Positions 1 through 10,100 of a stretch of 64,000 nucleotides of DNA are shown here, piece after piece; within the stretch, counting starts at the first letter, position 1, and every line of letters starts with the position of its first letter. Made by a program: the position numbers and the translations under genes. This DNA is from Candidatus Undinarchaeales archaeon (lineage in GTDB: Archaea; SpSt-1190; JASMDC01). The DNA lies in contig JASMDC010000003.1 in the NCBI GenBank assembly GCA_030753015.1, forward strand, positions 62,001 through 126,000. Direction: 5' to 3'. The notes beneath the pieces are model-generated. The model saw only the letters and a program-made list of their open reading frames with translations, did no database searches and was not told the origin of the DNA.

Positions 1-128
1 GACTCGAAGTGCTCCCTCACAGCCGAGTGCGAGGGATAGGGCGATAACGGATTACTGAAGGGCGAATCCCCCTCGATTTGCGAAAAAGTTATAGGGGGGG
101 ACGTGAGCTTGCATGCAATCTCAGAGTA

Positions 129-1010
129 ATGAAAATGACGTGGCCAACGATCAGTCTGCCAAAGGACCCCGAACTAGAGGAGAAATATTTTCACGAGCTC
201 GAGGAAGATATAATCCAGATAGAGAAGGAAGCAGGGCTCCTGGAAAAGAACGCGCCCTTCCGTAAGTACGAAAAGGAGTATTTCAAAGAGATCGGAAATA
301 GCGCAACTCCTGTGAAGGCAAGTAGAGTAATCGAAGCTGCAAGCAGCGCAGATATTGTATATCTGGGAGATTACCATTTTTCACCTGAATGCCAAGATGT
401 ACAACTGGCCGTTCTCGACGCCATGGCGGCGAAGAGTGCGAAGGATGGGCGGCCTCTCCACCTTGCAGTTGAGTTTTTTGCAGAGCCCTATCAGGACGCT
501 GTGGACGAATACCTCGCTGGGAAGCTCACGCCGGGCCAGCTAGCACACCGTACGAATTTCGACGAGGAGATGGGTGTGAACTTCGAGAGCTATGTGCGGC
601 TCCTTGACTACGCACGGGACCATGGGATCGCAGTTCACGCGACGGAGTACTCGAGGGATGATCGGAAGGGTAAGGATCTCTACGCAAGGGACGAGCACGC
701 AGCGAATTCAATCGTCAATCTATTCGATAATGATGAAGTTGAACGGCCGCGCGTGGCAGTCGTGTACGGTACCTATCATACAAGTCCTGGACATCTCCCG
801 AAGCAGGTCGATAGACGACTTGATGAACCTACAAGAAATGTGAGCATCATAAGCTCTGCCCCGGACATATACTGGTCACTGGCATATAGCATGCCCGGTG
901 AAGACCTCGAGGCGGCCCGGGTGAAAGAAGATGTCTTCTACGTTCCAGAGGTAAGCGAGACGGAGCACAGCGAACGCTACCTTAACAACTTAGATGCGTG
1001 CCAACTCTGA
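129..1010 (+). CDS. ChaN/TIKI-like protein (DUF399 type)
   Basis: The protein has about 293 residues. It carries the ChaN/TraB/TIKI-fold signature: a hydrophobic strand ending in YLGDYHFSPECQ (the GDxH site), then a second strand, LHLAVEFF, with its conserved Glu, and a later VVYGTYHT segment. Family members are haem-binding lipoproteins or putative metal-dependent hydrolases. No signal peptide is visible, so this copy looks cytoplasmic. The frame is open back to a TTG at 78, but the ATG at 129 (or 135) is a better start, because the extra N-terminal residues are basic and not family-like. The gene is followed by a 10-base perfect palindrome at 1011-1020. The exact substrate is unknown. Confidence 0.6.
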   Translation: MKMTWPTISLPKDPELEEKYFHELEEDIIQIEKEAGLLEKNAPFRKYEKEYFKEIGNSATPVKASRVIEAASSADIVYLGDYHFSPECQDVQLAVLDAMAAKSAKDGRPLHLAVEFFAEPYQDAVDEYLAGKLTPGQLAHRTNFDEEMGVNFESYVRLLDYARDHGIAVHATEYSRDDRKGKDLYARDEHAANSIVNLFDNDEVERPRVAVVYGTYHTSPGHLPKQVDRRLDEPTRNVSIISSAPDIYWSLAYSMPGEDLEAARVKEDVFYVPEVSETEHSERYLNNLDACQL

Positions 1011-1064
1011 GACCGCGGTCTGTTCGCGTCCATTTTTTAAGCATTGAACTACTCAAGTCGCTCC

Positions 1065-2327
1065 GTGCTGGAGCGGAAGCGGGATAACCTGCGTTTCCTC
1101 CTGGACGAACTGGAGGGGTGGAAGGAGAGCGAGCTCATAACTTGTGAGCAGCACGAGACTCTTGCCAAGCGCTATAAAGAGCGCCTCGACTTAATCGAGA
1201 AGGAGACCACGGGCGAGGACGCGGTCTACCTGGAAGAGGCTTACGGGACCTGGCTCGTTCGTTTGGGCACGATGGCGGTGCTCGCGGCCTTCTCCATTAT
1301 AGCTGCCTACTCGATGGGGTGGTTCACGTCCGGCCAGAAAGTACTCCTTACCTTCCTAGGATCGGGATTATTCTGCGGTCTGGCCATTAAGCTTCGATCC
1401 GCGCTCAGAGAGACACTGTCCAACGCCCTGCTCTTTATTGGGGGCTCTCTCCTCGTAGCGGCTATCGGACTCCTATATTCCTTCGACTTCGTTGGAGCTG
1501 GAGTGGAGGCCCTTCTTCAGCTTGGAGCGGCAGTTGCGCTTGTCAAGCTTGCCGAGCGCTTCGACTCCATATGGGTGCTAATCGAGGGGATGAGCACTGC
1601 GGTGGGCGCGGGGACCCTCCTGTATCAAGAGGTGCTCCCCGAAATAGTCGTCTTACTGTGTGCTGCCGTGACCTGCGCTTGGTTCGCCCATCGCGTCATC
1701 GAGCGCTCACCCGCGGCCTTGGCGTACGACCTGTTCGTCTCGTTCTTCGTACTCGGATTCCTTGCGTGGGAGATACTGGAGATCCTGCAAGAGCACTGGA
1801 CGAACTTCCATTGGTACCTGATCCCGCTGTCGCTCCTTATCTATTCGGTCATCCTCCTTGTCACGGCTCCGCGCGTGAAGCGGAAGCATGGCGGGTGGTC
1901 AGCCGTTCCCTTCTACTTGGCAGGATGTGCCGGGACCGCCATCATGTGGGGCATGTTCGTCCTCGATTTTAGCAGGGCCATGGACTTTACGGCGCCAGTG
2001 GGCCTGGGGGCGGTCACGTACCTACCAATGGGAATAGCTTTCCTTCGTTGGGGGCGACAGGAGGGCGAGACCGTCGTCATCGCCGCAGGCGGACTTGTTC
2101 TCCTCTTCGACCTCACCCTCGTAGCGAACGTGCTCGAGCTGCCTCCGGCCGTAGCGGCAACGCTCCTCCTCCTCGCTGGCGTCGGTGTGCTGTTCGCAGC
2201 CTGGCGCTTCGATGTACGGCGACGGGAACTCTTAGCTGCTCTTGGGGCTTCTGAAGAGAAGGATGATAAACTGGGCGATACCGCCGAAGGTGCAATGGAG
2301 GGCGTTGGCGCGCTCTTGGAGCGGTGA
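1065..2327 (+). CDS. DUF2157-like polytopic membrane protein
   Basis: About 420 residues. A hydrophilic helical N-terminus of about 65 residues (LDELEGWKESELITCEQHETL) precedes roughly ten hydrophobic segments, the layout of DUF2157-type membrane proteins. A short acidic tail ends the protein. The frame also opens at TTG 1044, but a T/A-rich TATA-like element at 1034-1040 sits about 27 bases before GTG 1065, which fits a leaderless start at 1065. No catalytic motif is visible and the function is unknown. It converges on the YjbQ gene with only 3 bases between the stop codons. Confidence 0.6.
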   Translation: MLERKRDNLRFLLDELEGWKESELITCEQHETLAKRYKERLDLIEKETTGEDAVYLEEAYGTWLVRLGTMAVLAAFSIIAAYSMGWFTSGQKVLLTFLGSGLFCGLAIKLRSALRETLSNALLFIGGSLLVAAIGLLYSFDFVGAGVEALLQLGAAVALVKLAERFDSIWVLIEGMSTAVGAGTLLYQEVLPEIVVLLCAAVTCAWFAHRVIERSPAALAYDLFVSFFVLGFLAWEILEILQEHWTNFHWYLIPLSLLIYSVILLVTAPRVKRKHGGWSAVPFYLAGCAGTAIMWGMFVLDFSRAMDFTAPVGLGAVTYLPMGIAFLRWGRQEGETVVIAAGGLVLLFDLTLVANVLELPPAVAATLLLLAGVGVLFAAWRFDVRRRELLAALGASEEKDDKLGDTAEGAMEGVGALLER

Positions 2328-2330
2328 CGC

Positions 2331-2756
2331 TCAATCACCCTCGTGCACAGACGACGTCCCTATGATTGTAATGGACACCTTCCGTTTACGCGGGCGGACG
2401 TCCAGCTCAACAAGGAAGATCGACTGCCAGGTACCCAGTTGTAATCGATCATCGCGCACAGGTATGGTACAGGATGGGCCGAGCATAAGTGAGCGAACAT
2501 GGCTCTGGGGATTCTCCCCATGCTTATAGTTCGCCTTCTTCGGTACGAGCCGCTCGATCGCGGCCTTGAAGTCCTCCACTGCAGCAGGGTCGTTCTCGTT
2601 CAGGACGATGGCACTGGTTGCCCCTGGGACGAACACCGTGGCGGTGCCTGTACGCACCTTTGCCTCAGTGATAACGGACGCAACTAGCTCTGTGATGTCC
2701 TGGAAGTCAAGTTCTCCCGCGGTCGAGATGGGGACGTCCCGAGCGTACACGACCAT
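2331..2756 (-). CDS. YjbQ/UPF0047 family protein
   Basis: About 141 residues covering the whole UPF0047 fold. The recognisable family stretches are VRTGTATVFVPGATSAIVLNE, then NPQSHVRSLMLGPSCTIPV, then LQLGTWQSIFLVELDVRPRK. Bacterial members have weak thiamine-phosphate synthase activity, but the physiological role of archaeal members is unknown. The usual histidine-rich HGxxH site reads KHGENPQSH here, so the histidines are kept. The start is the ATG one base after the stop of the inositol-phosphate synthase gene, so the two genes form an operon and are probably translated together. Confidence 0.85.
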   Translation of the reverse strand: MVVYARDVPISTAGELDFQDITELVASVITEAKVRTGTATVFVPGATSAIVLNENDPAAVEDFKAAIERLVPKKANYKHGENPQSHVRSLMLGPSCTIPVRDDRLQLGTWQSIFLVELDVRPRKRKVSITIIGTSSVHEGD

Positions 2757-2757
2757 C

Positions 2758-3831
2758 TTATTGATCCTCCGCACCGATCCAGGTCAGTATCCTATTGAAC
2801 GCCTCGATACGGCTAGGGAAGAGGACAGGGCCGCTCTTGAAGAAGAAGGCGCTGAGGTCCCGAGGGACGAAATCACACTTCTCCTTGGCGATGGGCACCA
2901 GACGGATCAGGTCTGCAAGTAGCACGGATGCGGAGGGCGAATCACTGATACGTGCGGTGATGGTGATGAAGTTGGTTGTCCCGGCGAAGGTGTTGTAGTG
3001 TATGTTCAGGTACATGTGCTTGGTATCGGGGTCCATATGTGCCGGTGGGATGTAATCGATACCGATGTAATGCGGGATTTCCACGCCGGGGTACACGGTC
3101 GTGATGATGCGGGACTTGGACCGTTTCTTGGCAGCGCCCCTTCCGCTCGAATCTGAGAGGGAGAGGAAGTCAGTGTTAGATGCGTACTGCCACTGAGCGA
3201 TATTGAGCGGGATCCGCCCGTGCTGGGAGAGGTGGCACAACAGATCATGGGTGAGCGGAGTTGCTCCGGAGGCGAAGTCGTTCCCCATTAGCACGGCTTT
3301 ATTCTCTCTGGCGAGGTAGTCGTACTCCTCATCACCACAGATGGGGGTGGGGATCCCGTTGATTACACTCACTCCCTCCTGGAGGGCGTAGAGGGAGTAG
3401 ACCTTGCTCGAGGTCATATCTACGTCCGGCTCGGTCGTGGAGCAGATCGCCAGAACATCAAGGTTCTTCATCCGATCCCTTAGGTACGTCTCGGTCTCTC
3501 CGCGTTTCTTATGGTCCCAGATGGAAACGATGTTCTTGACTACGTGGTCCCTTTCCACACATACGCCCTCTTCTACTATGATATCATCGTAGTAACCCTT
3601 GGGAAGAGGGTAATACTTGCGGATGACCTCACCGACGCTCTTACCTACCTTGTCCCCATCGATGTCGAACACGCGTACGAGCTCGATGTCGTCCAAAGGG
3701 ACAGGTATGACATCCCTGACGGGATTGGTCAAGCAGGTCCAGATATCTCTGCCTTCGCGATGGAGAGCGAGGCCATAGAGGAAGCACGATGATAAATAGC
3801 CGAGGCCGACGATACCGATTCGGATGGTCAT
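2758..3831 (-). CDS. Myo-inositol-1-phosphate synthase (archaeal type)
   Basis: 357 residues, the usual length for the short archaeal/bacterial form. An NAD-binding Rossmann motif, GIVGLGYLSS, starts at residue 6. Conserved segments INGIPTPIC, MGNDFASGATPLTHDLL, NTDFLSLSDSSGRG and KRSKSRI form the active site, with the lysine residues that act on the glucose-6-phosphate intermediate. The enzyme makes inositol phosphate for archaeal inositol ether lipids and possibly compatible solutes. It is first in a two-gene minus-strand operon with the YjbQ-like gene. An A/T-rich TATA candidate lies near 3868-3877. The upstream 292-base gap is shared with the divergent giant surface-protein gene. Confidence 0.88.
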   Translation of the reverse strand: MTIRIGIVGLGYLSSCFLYGLALHREGRDIWTCLTNPVRDVIPVPLDDIELVRVFDIDGDKVGKSVGEVIRKYYPLPKGYYDDIIVEEGVCVERDHVVKNIVSIWDHKKRGETETYLRDRMKNLDVLAICSTTEPDVDMTSSKVYSLYALQEGVSVINGIPTPICGDEEYDYLARENKAVLMGNDFASGATPLTHDLLCHLSQHGRIPLNIAQWQYASNTDFLSLSDSSGRGAAKKRSKSRIITTVYPGVEIPHYIGIDYIPPAHMDPDTKHMYLNIHYNTFAGTTNFITITARISDSPSASVLLADLIRLVPIAKEKCDFVPRDLSAFFFKSGPVLFPSRIEAFNRILTWIGAEDQ

Positions 3832-4085
3832 GGTCGTGTCACCGCTCTCTGCTAACGGGGTAGAAGATAAAAATTGGACCCTAGCTCTTCCGAGCCTTGT
3901 CGCGAACGTAGTGAACTAATATTTCTTCATAGTCTTTTCAAAAAACGGTAAATATACCTTATTTAGCAGCTAAACCGAATATTTGTACTCTAAAAAGCGT
4001 GAGCAACGACCAGCAACCATAAACGGCGCTCCACTACCACAAGCTACTGTTCGAAATTCGTAGTGAAACGTCCCAGAAAAAACCC

Positions 4086-4103
4086 ATTTATATGGTTGCA
4101 ACC
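4086..4103 (+). promoter_or_regulatory. TATA box plus GGTTGCAACC palindrome before the giant Kazal protein gene
   Basis: A CATTTATATG TATA element, preceded by an AACC BRE-like run, lies about 35 bases before the GTG start at 4124. It is followed at once by the perfect 10-base palindrome GGTTGCAACC at 4094-4103. That position, between TATA and the expected transcription start, suits a repressor operator. A related TTGCAAC-containing sequence flanks the TATA box of the surface gene at 21276. Confidence 0.5.
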
Positions 4104-4123
4104 TACCACTTTCACGGGTACAG

Positions 4124-7100
4124 GTGATCACTTTGACTAGATTGAAGAGGACCATTGCTGGATTGTTGATCGTGCTGCTACTTCTGGGTGTAGCGGAAGG
4201 AGAGGTGGCGTGTGAAATACCGCGACCGGATATATGTACACAGGAGTACGATCCGGTGTGTGGCTCGGACGGAGAGGTGTATGGAAACGGGTGCACTGCG
4301 TGTAGCAACACCGCCGTGGAGTATTACACTGCTGGCGAATGCGACGCGCCGGTAGGGGGGACTCCCGAAGAAGACGCGTCCATCCCACCGCCAGAGCTGG
4401 TCCATCCCGAATGCCCCCAGAACATGGAGGAGGTCTGCCTTTGCGATCAATGCTTCTGCACAACACCCCGGTGCGTTGTGGACGCCGACTGCACTACGAA
4501 GGTCACGTGTGCCGCGAACGAAGTGGATATCTGCCAGGACGAGGTCTGCACCTGTATCAGCACTGACGACGTGGACCTGGTGGACGTTAACGACACTGCG
4601 GACTGGGGGGACGACGAGATCCCGCTCCCGCTGGGAGTCGAGTGCCGCGTCCAGAGCCTTGAGAGCGAAAACATCAAGGACTACTACGACAAGACATCGC
4701 GACAACTCTGCTCAATCTCTGAAGCATTCTCGAATTTCATCGGCACCGAGCCCGACGAGATGAGGGCTCGGGCGGATTATGGTTTCTCTGCAGAACGTCC
4801 AGAATGGTCGGGTGTGTTCACCGAGACGGAGGACTCCCTGGGACGTGCGATATCAGAGACCGCAAGCGCGGAACATCGCCTCGCTCAGCACATGGTCCGT
4901 TTCATCAACACCGTCAAGGTCATGCTCAACCTCTGCGGCACTGCTGACTACGTATGCGGCCACGAGTGCACGCTGTGCGGTGGTGCTGCAAGTGGCCAGT
5001 CACCTTGCTCTTGCGAGGACGAGTCTTGTTGTAACTCCCTTGTTACTGAAGACATGTGCAGCGTCGCCACCACCTGTTCATGGAATCCCAGCGATGCTGG
5101 CGAGTGCGATGATAAGGCCGATGGAGACAAGTGTTCCAACGGCAACGGTATCTGCTGCGCAGGTAAGAAAGGAGCCAGTGACACGAACGTCTCTATGTGC
5201 ATCATCGGTGGGATAGAGTGCGGAGACTTCGAAGACGAGTGCTCCGACCAGACCGACGGAGCGCGGTGCGGTACTGCAGGAAGATGCTGCGGAAAACGAT
5301 GCGTCGAGGGTGCGTTCTCATGTGACGCAGGGACCTGTTCGCTAAGTTGCGGCAGCTTCGATTCCGATAAATGCCAGAATTTCGACTGTTCGGGCAACAA
5401 TAAGACCACGTGCGGCGAAACCAACGATACAAAGGGGATCTGTATGTGGAAGTCCTATGATAACGTCCCCGGCGACGACGATAACGATGGGGATGGTATC
5501 AATCGCTGCTACGACAACATGACATGCGATGCCGATGGCGACAGTATCCCCGACCGGGTAGACGAGGACATCGACGGCGACGGTATCCCCAACGAGGAAG
5601 ACCTGGACGTCGACGGCGATGGCGTCCCGAACGAGGAGGATCGGCTCCCCGGTGATGACAATGACGTCACATCGAAGAAGCTGTACGGTATCAAGTACAG
5701 CCTCCAACGCTGGGACGAAGAGGATGGCTGGTCCAATATCGACGAAGAGGTGGAATGTGTCAATGAATGTACCCACGAGTGCATCTGGCAGAACACCTGT
5801 CGGAATGGAGCCGACCTTGTCCAGTGCATATTCGGAGACCAGAACGATGGACAGCAAGGCGATTGTGATTGCCAAGGCCGACCGCAGGACAGCCAGGTGG
5901 AGCAGATCTCCACTGAGGTAACTCCCGGAGAGGGTGAGCTGGACTTCGACGGAGACGGAGTGCGTATTTGTATCGATAACGAGACGTGCGATTCTGACGG
6001 CGACGGCAACCTCGACTATGAGGATGAGGACGATGATAACGACGGCACGGTGGACGTGCTGGACGAGGACGACGACGGGGACGGCAACCTCGACACCGAG
6101 GACCTGCTCTTCGGCGACGACGATGACTTCACCTTCACGTCCTACAAGATGGACGACGATCTTGACTGTATCCTCACCTGCGGTCCGGACTTCCGACAGT
6201 GCGACTCGGACGGGGACGGTATCAACATCCCCCAGGACCCCGACGACGACGACGACGGTATTTCCGACGACGCTGGCGATCTGGACCAGGACGGGGACTC
6301 TCAGGGTAACGGGTGTGTGAACATCTGCAACCTCAACACCACGCAGGACCAATGTCTGCCGGCTTGTCCCAAGAGCTGGGAGAGCGGTGCGGACCAGTGC
6401 GGAGAGTGGTCGGGATCGTGCATGGGCACGATCAACCGCTACTATGAGAACCTCTATCTTATCGAGCACCTAGGGATCCTGGTGAACAACGAGATCAACA
6501 ATATAGTCACCTATTCCCGGGAGAACGACACTTTAGTGGAGATGGCGACACAAGATAACGAGATCAACGTCACTGCCATCAGTGAGCTCGATATCAATAT
6601 GGACACTCCGGTCCTTGCGGCCATCATGGACAAGCTCGCGGACAAGGTAGTGGACGAGGCTGTGGCCAAGTACGTTGCCGACGTCGTGTTCGCCTTCATT
6701 GGAAGGAGCGACGAATTGGCCGGGAACGCCACAATGGTAGGTGAGCTACTGGACGAGTACAACGCAGGAATAGAAGCGAACCGCGAAGCGGTGCTCGCTA
6801 ATCTGGCAAATCTAGCAGAGCGTAACTGCGACCTATCGGAGGCCCTCCAGTGCTTTGAAGGCAAGAGCGCCTTTGACAGTGGACCGGGGGAATACGGTAT
6901 CGCTGAGCTGAACAACGAAGGATTCTGGCTCGATCTCGAGAACAACATCACCACGTACTTCGATCCCGCGGAGCTCGGTCAGGAACCGCCGGTCGAGATG
7001 ATCCAAGCCTGTAACGATGACGCTTGCTCCACGAGAAAGGAGGTAGAATCCCTGGACGATGCCTCCGACGTGCGTGTGGAGGGCGAGGAGCTCGTTCTTG

Positions 7101-10100
7101 TCACCGAATCGCGCGGCCTCTACAAGGACTATGTTCTCTTCGTGCCCAACTACAACAATGGGACCCTACCTCAAGAGCTGCAAGTAAAGGCTTCTATCAC
7201 CGGTGGTGGCTCAAGTGTCGAGGAGAAGACGCTCGTGTTCCCGAGCGCCGATGCTGCGAACCATACGATATCCCTGTCGCTTGCGACCATCTCTTACAAT
7301 GGTGCTGACCTCCTCGTCCGCTGGGGCGTTGACGCGCCCGCGCAGATAGCATGTGAGGAGCCGATATCCGATGTATGCACCCAGGAGTACGCCCCCGTAT
7401 GCGGTTCAGACGGGCGCACCCATTCAAACGGCTGCACGGCCTGCTCCACCGCGGGGGTCGAGACCTATTCACCTGGCGAGTGCGGCGCCATTACGCCCGG
7501 TACGAGCCCCGAAGGAGCGATCCTGGAGATTCGCATCACTCGTGGTGACCTGCCCCATGTTTGGCGTGTCCACGATGTTGGCCGGCTCTCCAGCGTGGTG
7601 AAAGGCGTAGATCGGAGCGTGCGCGAGGACCGCGCCCGACAGTGGGCCCGGAGGACGCGCATAGCATCTATCGACGGCCGCCGGATCGAGCTGGAGGAGC
7701 CCTACGCATACTCGGCGTTCATGGCGGGCGTGTTCAAGGAAGCGTGCCTGCTCTCGAGCGCGAACGTACAGATGCTGGATGAGGATCCGACCATGAGGCC
7801 GTCCAAGCTCCTGGACGTAGTCGCACCGTTGAACAAGATCGAGGAGGTGCTCCCGCCACGGGAGGATGACATCCTCGGAAGGCTCTTTGCAACCTGGGGC
7901 AGCAACGTATCGCTACCCAATCTCATATCCTTTGGTGATCCGATCTTCTCGGCAGAGGATGCGGTGCGCCAGGACCGTGCAGTGGAGGAGACCAACCAGA
8001 TGCTCTCACACATGTGCGTCCAGAACATCGAGCGGGGCACGGGAGCACCACCTGAGGAGCCCATCCCCGAGGCCTTTGTGGACACGGGTTTCCACTACAA
8101 CTGCGACTCCATCACATCTGAGGAGCTGTGCGGGGCGGCTGAGAGCGTTGCTTACTGCACATGGGAGAACGGTACTTGCATGAATATCGTGACCAACGAT
8201 ATCCTGCGGATAATCGAGCTCGACAGGATCGAGCTGGACGAGTTCACCTTCACCATGCAGGGGAGCGGTATCGCCCATGACGACCTGTTGATCTATGACA
8301 CTGCGACGTACGTTTCTCCCCAGTGCGTCCCGGCCGTACTCATGCGGCTTGGCCTTGGCGAAGATATGTGCACGTCCTTCGAACAGCTAGCGGAGCTCAT
8401 GATGGAGAACAACTGCACGAAGGGCGGGATCATCGACTGTCTGGACACAGAGGCGACAACGCCACGTATCACGATGCGAGAGCTCGTCTGGCTCGTTGAA
8501 TGCCCGTTGGCGGGCGTGACGTCCGGCACCGGCAACGATGGTTTGGACAACGATGGCGACGGTGCTATCGACGAGGACCCGCAGGACGATCTTGACAACG
8601 ATGGCGACGGCCTCATCGATGAGGACGGTCATGGCGGTGACGGTAAGGACAATGATGGTGACGGTCTCATCGACGAGGACTGGCGAGATGGTCAGGACAA
8701 CGATGGTGACGGTCGCATCGACGAGGACGGTGCCGGTATCGACGACTACAACGCTGATGGCCAGGACAACGATGATGATGGCCTCATCGACGAGGACGTA
8801 TGGGATGGCCAAGACAACGACAACGACGGCCTCATCGACGAGGATGGCTGGGGCGGCGACGGCCTGGACAACGACGGCGATGGCCTCATCGACGAGGACC
8901 CGCGCAACGACGTGGACGACGATGGCGATGGCCGTATCGACGAAGATGGTGCTGGCGTGGACGAGCACTGGCGTGAGGAGGCCGAATGCGATGCTTACAC
9001 CGTGGAGATCGAAGAGCATGCAGGGATGTCCGTGGGCGTTGGTGAGAAGTTGACCTATATTGTCACCATTACCGATACGTCCGAGGCGGAGAGCTGCAAG
9101 GAGCGGATCATCCGCATCACGGCAACCTCTGAAGGCCCCTGTGGTGTTGCGACTGTTCCGATGCCATTACAGTTCGACCTCGTCAAGGGCGATGTAGCGG
9201 TCAAGGAACTGGACGTCATCGCCTACTATGAGGAAGGGCAATGCATCATCCATGTCGTCGTGGAGGACGGTGGCCGACATTCCGCCGACCGCGAGTTCGC
9301 GATATCTCTGGACCCGTCACTGATCACACAGGAATGCCTTCCTGGCGAGCACCTTCAGAACGGTGCCTGCTGCGTGCTCGGCGAGACATGCTGCCGTACC
9401 TCGGAGGACTGTGCCACCGAGGGAACATGCATCGGTAACTACTTCATGCCCGCCGTGTGCGGTCCGGACCACTATTGCTTGACGACGCTCGACGTGGACA
9501 AGGTGGAGGACTGCACAAAACAGAGCAAGCTCTGCAGCGAGGAGCACAAGCGCTGCATGGACCCGAACGAGCTGAACATCCGTATCGACCTTGCCGTTCT
9601 GACAATCGTCCGGAACGAGTACAAGAAGGGCACGGAGCTTGAGCTCGTAGCCGATGTTGTGGACGTCAACCTACAGCACGTCCTGGGTGCCGTGATTAAC
9701 GTCAAGCTCGGTGACACGGTCGTGGGGCTACAGGAGAGCAATAACCTGTACCGCGGCATCATCGCGCTCGACGTTCCCGGAGAGCAAGAGTTGGTAATCA
9801 CCGCCAAGCGCGGCGAGGATCGGGACGAGTACTCCAAGACGATCACGGTGTACGAGCTCTTGGACTTCGAGATAGAGGCGGAGCCTCTCGCAATCTACCG
9901 TGGCGGCACCGTGTCCGTGCACGTGATACCCAAGGACACCGCAGGTACCGTGCTCGAGAACGTGCTTGTCAAGTACTTCCTCGATGCCGAGGAGGTGCTT
10001 GGCGGGAGCACCATCGAGATACCCATGGAGGCATCGGCTGGCGCCCACGGCCTCAAGACCTGTATCTTCAAGAAGTACTATAAGCCAGGACCGGCCTGTG

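Noticed and set aside
1..77. Possible tRNA or other RNA at the left edge
   Set aside because: No cloverleaf can be drawn, and the palindromic bits are too short to support an RNA gene.
3970..4466. Minus-strand open frames over the promoter and start of the giant Kazal gene
   Set aside because: They lack family features and overlap a clear promoter and signal-peptide start on the other strand.
5342..6469. Long minus-strand open frame of 375 codons opposite the giant Kazal protein
   Set aside because: It is the antisense of Asp/Gly/Glu-rich repeat codons, giving Val/Ile-rich low-complexity sequence with no domain.
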